Shown here: positions 45,222-58,050 of the stretch, in pieces | Position numbering within the stretch: position 1 is the stretch's first letter | How the letters are laid out: every line of letters starts with the position of its first letter | Assembly (NCBI RefSeq): GCF_030272615.1 | Contig: NC_081405.1 | Span: 653,248,920-653,312,919 of the forward strand | Direction of reading: 5' to 3' | Length of the DNA stretch: 64,000 bases | DNA from: Cryptomeria japonica | Taxonomy: Eukaryota > Streptophyta > Pinopsida > Cupressales > Cupressaceae | Program-made: the position numbers and the translations under genes | The notes under the pieces: model-generated | Told to the model about the DNA's origin: nothing | Seen by the model: the letters and a program-made list of their open reading frames with translations, nothing else | Database searches by the model: none

Positions 45222-46490
45222 TGATGCACATGAAAGGGGACAGAAGCCAAAAACAAGATTCAAATGTTAGTGAGTTAGTTTCCAACTAAAACTAAAACTA
45301 AAACAAATGAAAAAAAATCATTCACATACATATCAATAAATATTAAAAATCATGCAAAGGAAGCAAGATAAATGAAGAGAAGGAAGAGTAGTCGCCCTAA
45401 GATGCTCCCATGATACCTTTGTTTCTTCTCCCTTGTCTCTCTCCTCCCCAAGATCCAAATGAGTGTATGTAGCTCTTAGCTTTAGCACTAAACCATGGAT
45501 GCCAATGGAGATTCAAAATGGTTGAATGAACTAAACTTCCCATTTCTATGCAAAATTCCTACAACAAGATTACTATGAAAAAGCTTAAGTGTGTGTGTCT
45601 ATGCAAGTATAGTAACAAAGCTTTATATGCTTCCTCTTTGCTTGAGGGTGAGGACTCCTTTTATAGAGAAAAATATTGATTCAATGGCTAAGATTGAGTG
45701 AGCTTGTGAAGGGTTAGGATTGATGGGTTTGTGATCCATGTGATGGTTTTCAATCCAATCCCATGATGACAAGTGTCAATAGGTAATGGCTTGAGAGGAG
45801 ATGAAGGAAGCATTAAATGTCTGAGGGGACATGAGGGTAACCTCATGTGGTTAGGGTTATTGGATAAAGCTTTTATCCAAGGGTAAGGTTATTATCCAAT
45901 GGGTAAACTCTTGTGAAAATTTTACCCATGGTTAAGCCTTGACCAAAGGGTCAAGACCCATGTGGGTTGGAGTGTTGAAAGAGGAAATGCATTCAAGACT
46001 CTATAAGAGCCTTAAATGATTTTTCAAGACTTTTGGGGGGGATTTTTGGATTAGGCTAAATTGGAAGGGGTTAGAAGAGTCTAGAACGTTTTAGAGAAAT
46101 CTAGAAGAATCTAGAAACAGGTGGGTGTGGGTAAATAGGTTTTTATTAAAATAAAAATCTATTTAAATGTGCAACTTGCATTTGTAGGACAATGCAAGTG
46201 GATGGGTTATTTTTAAATAAATAATGATTTATTTAAAAAGGGGATTTGATTTGGTGATTTGATTTTCAAATAAATGTTAAATTTATTTAAATAGGAATAA
46301 GGGGGATGAATTAAATAAATTAGATTTATTTAATAACCTGGATTATAGTTTCGTAATTAAATAAATTGATTAAAATAGAAGAATGGGCTAAGGTGAATTA
46401 ATTAAATGTTAATTTAATTAATAGAGAAATATTTAGCCATTAAATAAATATTTAATATTTATTTAATTAATAGACAAATTTATGTGTCTA
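45222..46490 (-). repeat. Element F 5' LTR
   Basis: Inner end TGATGCACATG next to the primer site. The outer end near 46490 reads TAGACACATAAA in sense, a degraded form of the TGTAGACAC start of A and B. The partner LTR is outside the window, so the outer limit is approximate. Confidence 0.65.
45657..45666 (-). promoter_or_regulatory. TATA-like box of element F LTR
   Basis: On the minus strand CTATAAAAGG. Confidence 0.55.
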
Positions 46491-46713
46491 AAAATATAAC
46501 TTGTCAAATATAGAGGGGGTGAGCAAGAGGGAGAGATAGAAGGCGAGAAAAAGTGGGAGATGAAGAAATAGAGATAAAAAGATGGTGAGAATTAGAGAGG
46601 GGGAGATAGAGAGATAGAAATATAAAGGTATAGGAAGTGATATATGGAGAGAGTGAGAGAGATGAAGGAAGAGGAGTGTATAATATCCAGAGATAGTGAG
46701 ATAGAAAAGAGGT
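46491..46713. repeat. GA-rich sequence left of element I
   Basis: Purine-rich GAGAGATAGA-type sequence. It continues as 54874-55265 on the other side of element I, so I is inserted in a GA/GATA-rich tract. Confidence 0.75.
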
Positions 46714-48468
46714 TGGTGTAGGAGAGCCTAAGGGTTGAAATGCCCTTAACCAATTTTGGCTTGTGAGACCTTCCAGTGGTCATGTAAATACATAAGGACT
46801 GGCTCTAGTCCATTTGTATGGTTGTTTAATTGTAGTTTTTAAAATGTCTCTTATCAGCAAGACTTACCCCAATTGGCAAGTCTTACCCTGATGTGTTCGC
46901 CAAAGTTTTGAGTGGTTGTATCGGGCATCGAAAGGAGCGGTTTCAAGTTACCTCGATGATTAACTTGACCTATATTCAGATGGTGATCATGGATGATCCT
47001 ACGGCTGTCGCTATATCGTGATGGGAAGATGATCACCAAATAATCCCCGCACCTTGGTGACCAAGTGGTGGAGCTCGACAAGAGAGAAGCTCGAGGGAGA
47101 TAACGGTCGAGCAGATCAAGGTTGATCCAATGGTGGTCATTAGGTCGTGATGGGAAACTACTCGTTAGAATATCCATCATGACCCAGTGACAAAGAAGAG
47201 TTTCATTCTGGGTGGTTAGTGAGGCCGTACTAAGGTGGCAAGGCAGGGACCCCAAAGCTAATCAGGGGGTGCCACATGGCGGAGCACACAAAGAGATCAA
47301 GGAAGATCGGACGATCGGGATGTCATCAGCTATCGGAGGAGTCATCTACTTGTTCATCAGGAGATCAGAGCAATGCATTTGTGGTCTTACCAATGGCCAA
47401 AGGAGTAGAGACCGATTATGGGTGTGCGCTCAAACCAGAGTCCAGAAGGTAAACACTTGGACACTGAAGATGGTCTTGTCGGTGTGTATAAATAAGAATC
47501 GACCCGACTTCATGGTGCATGTGGGATATTGTGTTTCTCATGAATGAAGACTGTCATAGACAGTTAAATTTCAAAATTGTTGGTGCAGTTGCAAATGGAG
47601 ACCATTGGTAACGAGATTTATCTCATCCAATAGGAGGAGTTCCAAACAGAGGATGTATGTATAAAAAGACCCAACGGGCATCTGTAAGGGGCTAATGGTT
47701 AATCATGGATCTTTGATCGTGGATCATTGATCATTGTTTGCCGATTGCCTCAGAGAACACTTTTTGTTTTTCTGAAATGCAAATAGAGAAGTCCATTTTC
47801 AGGTTTTCAATTAGAGTTTCATTTATGTTCGTTTCACATATGTTGTTAATGTAATTGTTTCATTTCTCTGTTCTATGAGTTGTTGGTTTGAACCCATGAA
47901 TAAATTTGGGATCTATAAATAAAGATTTCCTTTTCATTTTTTGTTCCCTATTTGCAATAATCAAATCGCTCTGACTTGAAACTCCACAAGATCTTTGGAG
48001 ATTGTCAAGCAGAGCTAGAAATGTACAGTAGGTTTCCATTTGAGAGAGACCACGAAATGGCAATCACCATTTGTACATACTGAGCCTAGGTGAGCTTGTT
48101 GATAGTCTAGCTTGGTATCAGTAATTCAAAGGAGATAACTTGCAGGGGAAGAAAACTATTGAGAACTGGGAAAAATCTAGAAGGCTACAAACCTAAAAAA
48201 TGAGACATCGTGTAACCATAGGGAAAAGTTTGCTAAACCAAACAAGATGGGTGGTTTTGCAAAAAGAGAGTGAATGTGTGTGTGTCCTAAACCCTTGCAA
48301 GGATTTAGTTAACAAGCTTACCTTGTGAGCTTGAGGAAGATGAGATAAGCAAACAAATGGTAGGGAAGCCCTTAGAAGTCTAGAGGGGTAGACTTGGAAC
48401 CCAGAAAGGGATAGAAGCAAACCATGAAAGAAACCAAATTGATGGCAAACTAGGTTTCCTCCCTATCA
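46714..48468 (+). repeat. Element I 5' LTR
   Basis: Starts TGGTGTAGGAGAGCC (or TG 3 nt later) and ends CCTCCCTATCA. It equals the 3' LTR in length. Differences are scattered substitutions, many at CG/TG/CA positions. Confidence 0.92.
47617..47668 (+). promoter_or_regulatory. CCAAT and TATA-like boxes of element I 5' LTR
   Basis: ATCCAATAGG is followed ~35 nt later by TGTATAAAAAG at 47658. Both are kept in the 3' LTR (TATA at 54063-54070). Confidence 0.6.
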
Positions 48469-48470
48469 TA

Positions 48471-48487
48471 TTGGTATTAGAGCAAGG
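48471..48487 (+). other. Element I primer-binding site
   Basis: TTGGTATTAGAGCAAGG, 2 nt after the LTR; initiator-Met-tRNA type. Confidence 0.82.
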
Positions 48488-48512
48488 TTAGACTTGGAAA
48501 AAAAAGTAGCTG

Positions 48513-49620
48513 ATGTCAGACACTAAATCAATAGGAGAAAATAGTCTCACAATGGTGATCAATGTAGAGTTAGACAAGAAGGTAGAAGATCATAAGGAAG
48601 AGAACAGACTCCTGAAAGAAAGATTGCTACAATTGGAGAGAAAACTAGATGTAGTTGAGGATAAAACAGAGAAAGTAACAATCCAAGTCAGTGAAGGGAA
48701 GGGTAAAGAAGTAGTGGAAGAAGATAGGATACCTCCCCTAGAACCAATCCTACCTGAAGAACCTTTCCTGAAAGCAATTAAAGCCTTAGGAGGAAAATCC
48801 CTAGAAGGAGTGCCACTTTTTTTATGGGAAAATGGAGCCTAAAGTAGTTATGGAATGGATTGAAGGATTGGAGAATCACTTTGAGTGTGATGGAATTAGT
48901 GAAGCCTGAAAGGTCAAGGTAGCTAAGTCTAGATTGAGAGGAGCAACCTTGACTTGTTGGAAATTTATCCAAGAGGAAAGGCAAAAAGATTATGAGATCC
49001 AACTGCACAGAAGGAGATAAAACCTGCACAAAAGGAGATAAAACCTTAGACAAAGAGACTTGGATGTGAGTTGCTACACTGAGGAATTTCAGAAGTTGTG
49101 TCTGAGATCCAAGGTGGTAGAGGATGAGAGCATTAAGGTAGCCAGATAGTTGAATGGTGAGAGATGGAATATTCAAGAGGAGTTGAGTTTGTTATGTCCT
49201 AGCACTGTGCATAAGTGCTATCAATTGGCATTGAAGGTGGAGGAAAAGAGTAAAAAGAAGTAAAAACAAAGCAACAAAGGAAGAGGTAGAGGAAAAGATG
49301 GTAGAGGCCAAAGAGGCAGTTTTGGTGGAAGAGGAATAGATCAAAGGTCCCAAGGAGAGTCCAAACTTATACAGCAAAGTGATGATTCACATAGCAAGAG
49401 AAGCTATAGAGGAAAGGGATCATCTAGCAACCTAGGAAGAGGTAGATCTAGTGGACCGGGAAGAGGGTCCTACTTCTCCACCATGAAGTGTTACAATTGC
49501 CAAAAGCTGGGTCACCCTGCCTATAGATGTCTAGAAAAATCCTCTTCATCTCAAGGATGTGAAAGAAGAGTGACATATGCGCAACAAGATGTAGAAAGCA
49601 GCAAGACACAAGGTGTGAGC
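48513..49620 (+). pseudogene. Element I gag
   Basis: Starts MSDTKSIGENSLTMVINVEL at 48513, with coiled coil LKERLLQLERKLDVVEDKTE. A frameshift near 48820-48840 moves the frame to one with VVMEWIEGLENHFECDGI, LRGATLTCWKFIQEE, SCYTEEFQKLCLRS and a Gly/Arg-rich tract. The zinc knuckle is KCYNCQKLGHPAYRC (49486). In-frame stops lie near 48907, 49018, 49036 and 49147. Confidence 0.88.
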
Positions 49621-50322
49621 CTAGCTCCTGAAGATGGAGAAAATTTAATGATGAGAAGAGCCTTGATTAAGGAACCAATCGAAGAAGAACCAGCTCAAAG
49701 AAGAGCTTTGTTTAGAATCAAATGCAAGGTCCTTGGTAAATTTTGTAGAGTGGTGATAGACTCACAGTCTACTGACAACATTATCTCAGAAGAAGCAGTA
49801 AGCGAACTAAAGGTGAAAATAATTCCACGTAGTAATCCATATAGAGTCACTTGGCTCAACAAGGAGCAGCATGTGGTCATGAATGAACAAACATGGGTTG
49901 ACTTCAACATAGGTAGTTATAAGGATAAAGTCTTGTGTTACATCCTGCCTATGGATGCTTGCCATCTACTTCTTGGTAGACCATGGAAGTTTGATAGAAA
50001 GGTCATTCACAATGGAGAGAAGAACTCTTATTCTTTTCAAAAGGATGGAGTTACATACCATATTCAGTCCCTAAATGATGAAGGAGAGAGCAGCAAAACT
50101 AAAGGCCCAAATGCATTACTGGTAGGTGAAAAAGAGTTCATTAACACTCTCAAGGAAGGAGAAGGAGTGGGGTTTTCTCTTATAGTGAAACCAAAGGAAG
50201 CAAAGAAAGAAAAGAAGGTTCAAATACCTCATGAAGTGCAGCAGATACTAGGCAACTTCAAGGTGATCATAAGTGATGGAGCACCAGCAACCCTAACTCC
50301 TATTAGAACCATAAGCCATTAG
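49621..50322 (+). pseudogene. Element I aspartic protease region
   Basis: Retropepsin-like: FCRVVIDSQSTDNIIS (about 49741-49790), with Gln where the D-S/T-G active-site glycine is expected, so this copy is probably inactive. LPMDACHLLLGRPWKFDRKV (49945) is the second motif. The frame runs in from gag and stops at 50322 just before RT. Confidence 0.85.
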
Positions 50323-51220
50323 ATTGATTTCATTCCAGGAGCATCATTACCCAAAAAAGAAGCCTATAAAACAATTGTCGAACAAAACAAGGAAGTGGCT
50401 AGACAAGTCCAAGAATTGTTGGACCAAGGGTTGATAAAAAAGAGCATAAGTCCTTGTACCGTACCTATAGTGTTAGCACCCAAGAAAGGAGGAACATGGA
50501 GGCTATGCATAAATTTAAGAGCCATAAATAGAATCACTATCAGGTACAAATTTCCTATCCAAAGAATTAAAGACTTGATGGATTGCTTGGGAGGTGCAAA
50601 GTACTTCACTAAGATTGATCTCAAGAGTGGATAACATCAAATCAGGATAAAATAAGGTGATGAATGGAAAACAACCTTCAAAACTAATGAAGGACTCTAT
50701 GAGTGGCTTGTTATGCCATTCAGTCTTAGTAATGCTCCTATTACATTCATGAGACTCATGAATGAAGTGCTGAAATATTTTATTGGTAAATTTGTTGTTG
50801 TATACCTAGATGATATCTTGATTTTCAGTAGAATTAAAGAGGAACATCTAGAGCATCTTAGTATTGTGTTGCAAAAATTGTATGATGAGCAACTAACAAT
50901 AAACTTGGAGAAGTGTGAGTTTATGAAGCAGGAACTTGTCTATCTTGGATTTGTGGTTTCAGGAGAAGATTTGAAGATGGACACATCAAAGGTGGAAGCC
51001 ATCACAAATTGGCCAACACCAAAGACAGCAAGTGAAGTAAGAAGTTTTCATGGTTTGGCACAGTTCTATAGGAAGTTTATCAGAGGGTTCAGTGAAATTT
51101 GTGCACCCATGTTGCATACCATCAAAGGAGGAGTTAAGACTAAGTTTCAGTGGACCAATGCAGCTAACAAAGGGTTTGAACTTTTCAAACAAAAGGTAGC
51201 TACACAACCAGTACTCATTC
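50323..51220 (+). pseudogene. Element I reverse transcriptase
   Basis: Motifs: LLDQGLIKKSISPCTVPIVL, KKGGTWRLCINLRAIN, DLMDCLGGAKYFTKIDLKSG, then two stops at 50632-50655, [20 protein letters not shown], the catalytic YLDD in [11 protein letters not shown] (~50800), and [14 protein letters not shown]. Frame is shared with protease. Confidence 0.92.
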
Positions 51221-51600
51221 TTCCTAGTTTTGACAGGTTGTTCACAATTGAGTGTGATGCAAGTAATATAGCAGTTGGTACTATTTTGAGTCAAGAGAAA
51301 GACCTGTAGCTTTCTTTAGTGAGAAGCTCAATGATGCCAAGAAGAAGTATTCATCCTATGATCTCGAGCTATATGCTCTTGTCCAAGCTCTTAGGAAGTG
51401 GAGGCAGTACTTGTTACCTAAGGATTTTGTTGTTTACATAGATAATCAAGCTTTAAGTTTTATGAATTCACAAGATAAGTTGAGTCATAGGCATGTTAAA
51501 TGGGTTGAGTATTTGTAGTCATATACTTTTTCTATTAAGCATAAGAAAGGATAGTGTAATAAAGTAGAAGATGCTTTGAGTAGAAGGCTACTAACTGTGC
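51221..51600 (+). pseudogene. Element I RNase H
   Basis: [19 protein letters not shown] in the RT frame, then a frameshift near 51295. After it come [66 protein letters not shown] and VEDALSRR in another frame. A single RNase H, unlike element A. Confidence 0.88.
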
Positions 51601-52894
51601 AAGAAGTGCAGATTCGGAGTATTGGGGTTGATTACTTCAAAGACTTGTACCCCAATGATGAAGATTTTGCAGCCATTTACAAGGTTTGTCAAGAATTTCA
51701 GAATCACTTTCATAGTGAATATGTTGACTTTTCTTTGCAGAATGGTTTGTTGTTTAAAGGTGGACAGTTGTGTGTTCCCAAAGGATCGATGAGGGAAAAT
51801 GTGATCCTAAAAAAGCACAATGGACATTTGAGTGGTCATTTTGGCCTTAATAAGACATTGGAACTTGTTCAAAGGTTCTACTATTGGCCCAGAATGCAGA
51901 GGGATATTAGAAGGTATGTTGAGAAGTGTATGGTTTGTCAGAAAGCTGTACAACTACTAATGCTGGGCTTTATCAGCCATTACCTATTCCTACAAGGCCA
52001 TGGAAATGTGTTAGTATGGATTTTGTAGTTGGATTATCCAAAACAAAGCTTGGCTGTGATAGCATTTTTATTGTTGTTGACAGATTCAGTAAGATGGTAC
52101 ATTTTGTTCTTTGTAAAACTACCCATGATGCTAGTCACATTGCACACTTGTTTTTCAAAGAGGTTATAAGAATCCATGGTTTTTTGGTTAGTATTGTTTC
52201 AAATAGAGATGTCGAATTCCTTGGACATTTTTGGAAAACTCTTTGGAAAAGACTGGGAACTGACTTGTCTTTTGGTTCAGCCTATCATCCCCAAACAAAT
52301 GGTCAAATAGAGGTGGTCAATAGGACACTTGGAAACCTTTTAAGGTGTTTGACAAAATAATATGGATAGGGTTGGGATCAAGTTCTTCACCAGGTGGAGT
52401 TTTCCTACAATGACAGTGTCAACAGATCTATTGGAAAGAGTCCTTTTGAGATAGTGTATGGTATGCACCCATGAGGTGTTATGGAATTAAGCGATCTTGG
52501 TAATATGTCACACAAAAGTGGTCAAGCTAATGATGTCACTCAATCTATGAAGGAGGTTCATGGCCAAGTCAGGTGAGCTCTGCAAGACTCTTCACAAAAA
52601 TTTAAAGCTCGAGTTGATACCACAATGAGAGATGTGCAATTTTTAGTTGGAGATTTAGTGATGGTACATTTGAACAAGGCTCGACTTCAGAAAGGGGTTC
52701 CCAGCAAGCTACAAATGAGGAGACTAGGCCCATGTAAATTTTTAGCCAAGTATGGTTCTAATGCCTATAAGATTGATTTGCCATCTGATATTGCTTTGTC
52801 TCCCATTTTCAATGTCGCAGATTTGGTTGTCTACAAGGGACAACTTCTCAAGGAGGATGCGCGATTTTTCAGATGTTCGATAGTCACTTGCTGA
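51601..52894 (+). pseudogene. Element I integrase
   Basis: Zinc-binding HLSGHFGLNKTLELV and CMVCQKA (HHCC type), with YYWPRMQRDI. A frameshift near 51940 changes frame. Core acids lie in [19 protein letters not shown] and [11 protein letters not shown]. The C-terminal part has FLVGDLVMVHLNK and LGPCKFLAKYGSNAYKIDLP (52640-52800). Stops at 52358-52370 and 52471. Confidence 0.9.
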
Positions 52895-53095
52895 CCTACC
52901 ATTACTTTATCCTTCCATGCCTCAAGATAAGAAAGTTTTGGATTCCCACATTCTCAAGAAGACTAGACAACAGGTCTACATGGAACATTTGGTCAAGTGG
53001 ATGCAAAAACCTAATTCTGAAGTGACCTGGGTCCCTAAATCAGACTTTCTTAAGTCGGGAATTGATCTTTCCTTGCTGCCGAGCATAATCACTTG
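52895..53095 (+). pseudogene. Element I chromodomain-like C terminus
   Basis: In a shifted frame: VLDSHILKKTRQQVYMEHLV, KWMQKPNSEVTWVPKSDF. This matches the chromodomain layout (hxxxY-LVKW--W-P), which in chromoviruses guides insertion toward chromatin marks. Confidence 0.7.
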
Positions 53096-53104
53096 ACTTC
53101 TTTG

Positions 53105-53118
53105 TTTTGAGGGGAGTA
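53105..53118 (+). other. Element I polypurine tract
   Basis: TTTTGAGGGGAGTA lies directly before the 3' LTR. Confidence 0.7.
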
Positions 53119-54873
53119 TGGTGTAGGAGCACCTAAGGGTTGAAATTCCCTCAACCAATTTTGGCTTGTGAGACCTTACAGTGGTCATGTAAATACATAA
53201 GGACTGGCTCTAGTCCATTTGTATGGTTGTTTAATTGCAGTTTTTAAAACATCTCTTATCGACAAGACCTACCCTGATCGACAAGTCTTACCTCGATGTG
53301 TTCGCCAGAGTTTGAAATGGTTGTATCGGGTATCAAAAGGAGCAGTTTCAAGTTACTCCGACGATTAACTTGACCTGTATTCGGATGATGATCACAGATG
53401 ATCCTACGACTGTCGCTATACTGCAATGGGAAGATGATCACCAAATGATCCTCGTGACTTGGTGACCAAGTGGTGGAGCCTAGCAAAAGAGCATTTTAGG
53501 GGAGATAACGGTCGAGAAAATCAAGGTTGATCCAATAGTGGTCGCTAGGTTACGATGGGAAACTGCTCGTTAGAATATCCATTGCAACCCAGTGACAAAG
53601 AAGAGTTTCATTCCAGGCAGTTAGTGAGGTCATGCTAAGGTGGTAGGGCAGGGACCCTAGAGCCAATCAAGGGGTGCCATGTGGTGGAGTGCACAAAGAG
53701 ATCAAGGAAGATCAGACAATCGGGATGCCATCGGCTATTGAAGGAGTCATCTACTGGTTCATCGAGAGATCGGAGCAACGCATTTGTGGTCTTACCAATG
53801 GCTGAAGGAATAGAGACCGACTAGAGGTGTGCGCTTGAACTAGAGTCCAAAAGGTAAACACTTGGACACTGAAGATGGTCTTGTCGGTGTTTATGAATAA
53901 GAACTGACCCAAGTTCATGGTGCATGTGGGATATTGTGTTTTTCATGAATGCAGACCGTCGCAGATAGTTAAATTTCAAACCATTGGTGTAGTTGCAAAT
54001 GGAGATCGTTGGTAACAAGATTTATCCTATCCAATAGGAGGAGTTCTAAACAGAGGATGTATGTATAAAAAGACCCAATGGGCATCTGTAAGGGAATAAT
54101 GGTTAATTGTGGATCTTTGATCATGGATCATTGATCATTATTTGCCAATTGCCTCGGAGAACACTTTTTGTTTTTCTGAAATGCAATTGAGAAGTCCATT
54201 TTTTCAAGTTTTCAATTAGAGTTTCATTTATGTTCGTTTCACGTATGTTGTTAATGTAATTTTTTCATTTCTCTTTTCTGTGAGTTGTTGGTTTGAACCC
54301 ATGAATAAATTCGGGATCTATAAATAAAGATTTCCTTTTTAGTTTTTGTTCCCTATTTGCAATAATCAAATCACTCTGACTTGAAACTCCACAAGATCTT
54401 TGGAGATTGTTAAGCAGAGCTAGAAATGTACAATAGGTTTTCATTTGAGAGAGACTAGGAAATGGCAATCACCATTTCTACATACTGAGCCTAGGTGAGC
54501 TTGGTGATAGTCTGGCTAGGTATCAGTAATTTGAAGGAGATAATTTGTAGGGGAAGGAAACTGCTGAGAACTAGGACGAAATCCAGAAGGCTATAAGCCT
54601 AAAAATGAGACATTGTGTAACCATAGGGAAAAGTTTGCTAAACCAAACAAGATGGGTGGTTTTGCAAAAAGAGAGTGAATGTGTGTGTGTCCTAAACCCC
54701 TACAAGGATTTAGTGAACAAGCTTACCTTGTGAGCTTGAGGAAGATGAGATAAGCAAACAAATGGTAGGGAAGCCCTTAGAAGTCTAGAGGGGTAGACTT
54801 GGAACCCGGAAAGGGATAGAAGCAAACCATCAAAGAAACCAAATTGATGGAAAACTAGGTTGCCTCCCTATCA
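53119..54873 (+). repeat. Element I 3' LTR
   Basis: Same length as the 5' LTR. AATAAA-type signals near 54303 and 54323 could serve 3' end formation. Confidence 0.92.
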
Positions 54874-55265
<392 letters not shown>

Positions 55266-56447
55266 AACTCCCCAAAGACATATGATATCCTTAAATTATT
55301 GGCATGAAATGAGTAATCAAAAGTTAGTTACTCTTTCTTTCTCTCACTCTAAAAATTTAATTCAGGTGTAAAAGTTGAAATTTATTTTATTATATAAATT
55401 AGAATAAAATTCAAATATAATTATTCTATAATAAATAAAATTTAAATAAGATAAAATGTATAAATTCTAATATCTTTTAATTATTATTTTTAATTCCATT
55501 AAAAAACATAAATAATTAGAATACAATTTTAGCTTAATTAAAAACAACCCTAAAAAAAAGAAGTGGAGGAATTAGAATAAATAAATAAATAATAGAATAT
55601 CTAATAAAAGAAGATAATATTAAAACAAAAGAGTAGAAAAGAAAGATTTTAATTCAAAATATAATTGTTCTATTATAATTAAAACTTTAATAAGACAAAT
55701 AATTATAGATTAATTTATAATAATTTTTAATTATTATTAAAAGACAAAAATAACTAAAATAAATTTTAAACATAATGAAAGATTCACTCCTAATAAGTAA
55801 TATTAAAATGTATATTTTTATTATAAAAGATTTCTTTTTAAAAATTAATATAAATTTAAGTGATTAATTCTATAGTCTTCATTCTTCTCCCCAATTTTAA
55901 ACCATTGATTTCAATAAGTAGGTAGTTCACTTCATATAGGGAATGCGTCGACGTAAAAATTATAATATAATACAAATTTTATAGTGAAAATATATATTTT
56001 TCATAAAAGCATAATCCTAATTTAATTTTAAAAAATTATATAATTATAATAATAATAATAATAAAATTAATCTCAAATATAATTACTAGTTTGTAGTATA
56101 CTATTATATTATTTTTAACATTTATATAATATTAATTATAATTAGTTTTAATAGAATAACTATTAATAATTATAAAAGTGAAAATAGACATTTTTAAAAT
56201 AAATTAATGAAAAATATTTAAATTTATGACTAAAAGCTATTAAATTATTTTGTATATATTAAAATGATAAAAAATTATTGATTTTCAAAAAGTATTTTAA
56301 AATAGAATGATTTAAGAAATATATAAAATATAATTTTAAAGAATACATATAATATTTAGGTTTATTTTTTAATAGAAATATTTATATTTCATTATCCATT
56401 TAAACTAAATGAAAACCTTATAATTAGTTTTATTACTATATTTTGAG
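55266..56447. other. AT-rich non-coding DNA
   Basis: Very AT-rich with TAATAATAA and ATTTAAA words. I see no gene, RNA or element boundary; probably old decayed repeats. Confidence 0.5.
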
Positions 56448-56582
56448 TTTTTTTTTTTTTTTTGATGGGTAATGGGTTGAAGCTGATAAATTGTGCATAC
56501 CCTACTTTGTTGTGGGATTTAAACTTGTGACCTCCCTTTCAAGAGCCCAAGTTCTCCACCACTAGGCCAACTCAGGTTGTAC
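56448..56582 (-). mobile_element. tRNA-derived SINE
   Basis: On the minus strand an RNA polymerase III A box (AGTTGGCCTAGTGG, 56559-56572) and B box (CAAGTTTAAATCC, 56514-56526) are spaced as in tRNA-derived SINEs. A 16-base poly(A) (T-run 56448-56463) closes the 3' end. No clear target duplication was found. Confidence 0.8.
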
Positions 56583-57766
56583 AAGATAAAAAATAATTAT
56601 TAAAATTTATATTTTTATTTCAAAAATTATTTTATTTACAATATTATAAATGATAAAAAATGAAAAAAAAACTATTTAAAATAGACATTTCAGTTTTTAA
56701 AATACAAATAAATCCTTAAAAAAACCTAAAAAAACTATCATCCCTAAAAATTTGCTCCTATAACACCAAATTTTTTAAACCAATCATAGTGTAGATAGAT
56801 AACTTTTACAATATCTTAAATTTAAAAATATAAATATTAACTTTACAAAAACCAAGTTTTTTTAAAGAAAAAATAATAATCACTTTTGATTGGTGCAAAC
56901 TAATTGAATAAAGCAGCTTCAATAAATGCAATAGTATTGCCTATGGCAAGTACTAATAATAATAATAATTATCTTAGTTTTTTTTATTTTTTGGATAAAA
57001 GGTTGAGGTCTATACTTTTATTACTAAAATATTGATTACATAGCTGAGATAATACAAAAAGATTACATATATGGATGGCGATTCTATGTGGAGGTATAGA
57101 AGAAGAAGATCGGATCACCTTTAGAATAGTGGGACTAATTCCTCCAAATTATTGATTAGAACATTTAGAGAGATACAAAAAGATATAGAGCTAATGACAT
57201 AATTTATTTATCATTACAAAATTATATATATCTTAGTTTATTTTTATTTAAGTTTGTCTACTATAAATTATGAGTGTAGATGAATGACCACCTAGTAATA
57301 AATAATTTTTTTTGAATGCCTAAAAAAACTTGGATATTTAGAATGGTTTTAAGAATTACTAATATTTTAAGTATGGAAGAGAAACTTCAACAAATTAATA
57401 TGGGATATTATGAGGTTCTTTTAATTTTTTCATTTTGATAAGCCTTTTATGTTACCTATGTTTTTATCATGAAATTCATTTCAAATGATTGCTTATATTC
57501 TATTTATAAATGGTGTTTGGTTGAGGTTGAGTTAAATAATTTATTATAACTATATTTTCCTTACTATATTAAGAGGTGTTTTGCAATTATAGTGGGATTG
57601 GAAGCAAGAACCCATATATAGAAATTATAATATAGAAAAAAAAATAAAAAAATTATAAAAAGTTATATCTAGAATGTGTGGCTTTGGAAAATATATAATT
57701 AAAATAAAACAATTAGAGAAATGAATTTCAATTTTCTTGATAAGTAGGAGGTATTTTCCATAGCAA
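56583..57766. other. AT-rich non-coding DNA with a possible retroposon remnant
   Basis: Around 56979-57200 a T-run is followed by a less AT-rich stretch (AAAAGGTTGAGGTCTATACT), which may be a truncated minus-strand retroposon. No ORF is convincing. Confidence 0.4.
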
Positions 57767-57944
57767 TTCAAACCATGATATTGTTGTCAGGGTTCAACTG
57801 TGTAGTTTTTGAGTCAAACTCATTGACCCATTCATTCTCAATGAGAGATGGGTTCTTGTGAACCACTACTCATGAAACATGGGTCAGTGAGTCTTTGACT
57901 CAAAAACTACATAGTTGAACCCTGATAGAAATATCATAGTTCAA
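57767..57944. mobile_element. MITE-like foldback element
   Basis: Arms 57772-57833 and 57885-57939 are imperfect inverted repeats; GTTCAAC-GTAGTTTTTGAGTCAAA and TCAGGGTTCAAC pair with their complements. The loop is ~50 bp. TTCAA at 57767-57771 and 57940-57944 may be a target duplication. A longer 13-bp direct repeat TTCAATTTTCTTG lies at 57727 and 57940. Confidence 0.65.
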
Positions 57945-57952
57945 TTTTCTTG

Positions 57953-58050
57953 TCGATGAGCCCTTGGTCTAGTGGTGAAGTTGAATGGTTCTTAATGAGA
58001 CCAATAAGGATCTAGTCTTGTTGAGTGAAAGACTCTAACATTATAAAGGA
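57953..58050 (+). mobile_element. Possible second SINE fragment
   Basis: GAGCCCTTGGTCTAGTGGTG is a good A box context; a degenerate B box (GATCTAGTCTTG) follows at a suitable distance. No poly(A) tail is evident. Confidence 0.4.

Larger units (their letters stand above)
31489..46490 (-). mobile_element. Element F: Tat-like Ty3/gypsy retrotransposon, 5' half, carrying G and H
   Basis: Minus strand. The 5' LTR is at 45222-46490, with a primer site at 45200-45218. A long repeat-rich leader follows, then gag from 39933, split by H at 39829/33312, and the start of protease cut by G at 31488. Pol and 3' LTR lie outside the window. Related to A by gag/protease sequence and leader blocks. Confidence 0.8.
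46714..54873 (+). mobile_element. Element I: Ty3/gypsy chromovirus, full length
   Basis: Plus strand, 8.2 kb. Two LTRs of about 1755 bp, initiator-Met-type primer site (48471), gag, protease, RT, RNase H, integrase and a C-terminal chromodomain-like segment. Flanks GAGGT (46709-46713) and GAGAT (54874-54878) are a target duplication with one mismatch. Many stops and several frameshifts. Confidence 0.9.

Noticed and set aside
47212-47547. 111-residue ORF in element I's LTR
   Set aside because: Lies inside the LTR and its counterpart in the other LTR (53630 onward) is broken.
56448-56582. Functional tRNA gene
   Set aside because: A and B boxes are present but the sequence lacks a cloverleaf and ends in poly(A), so it is a SINE.
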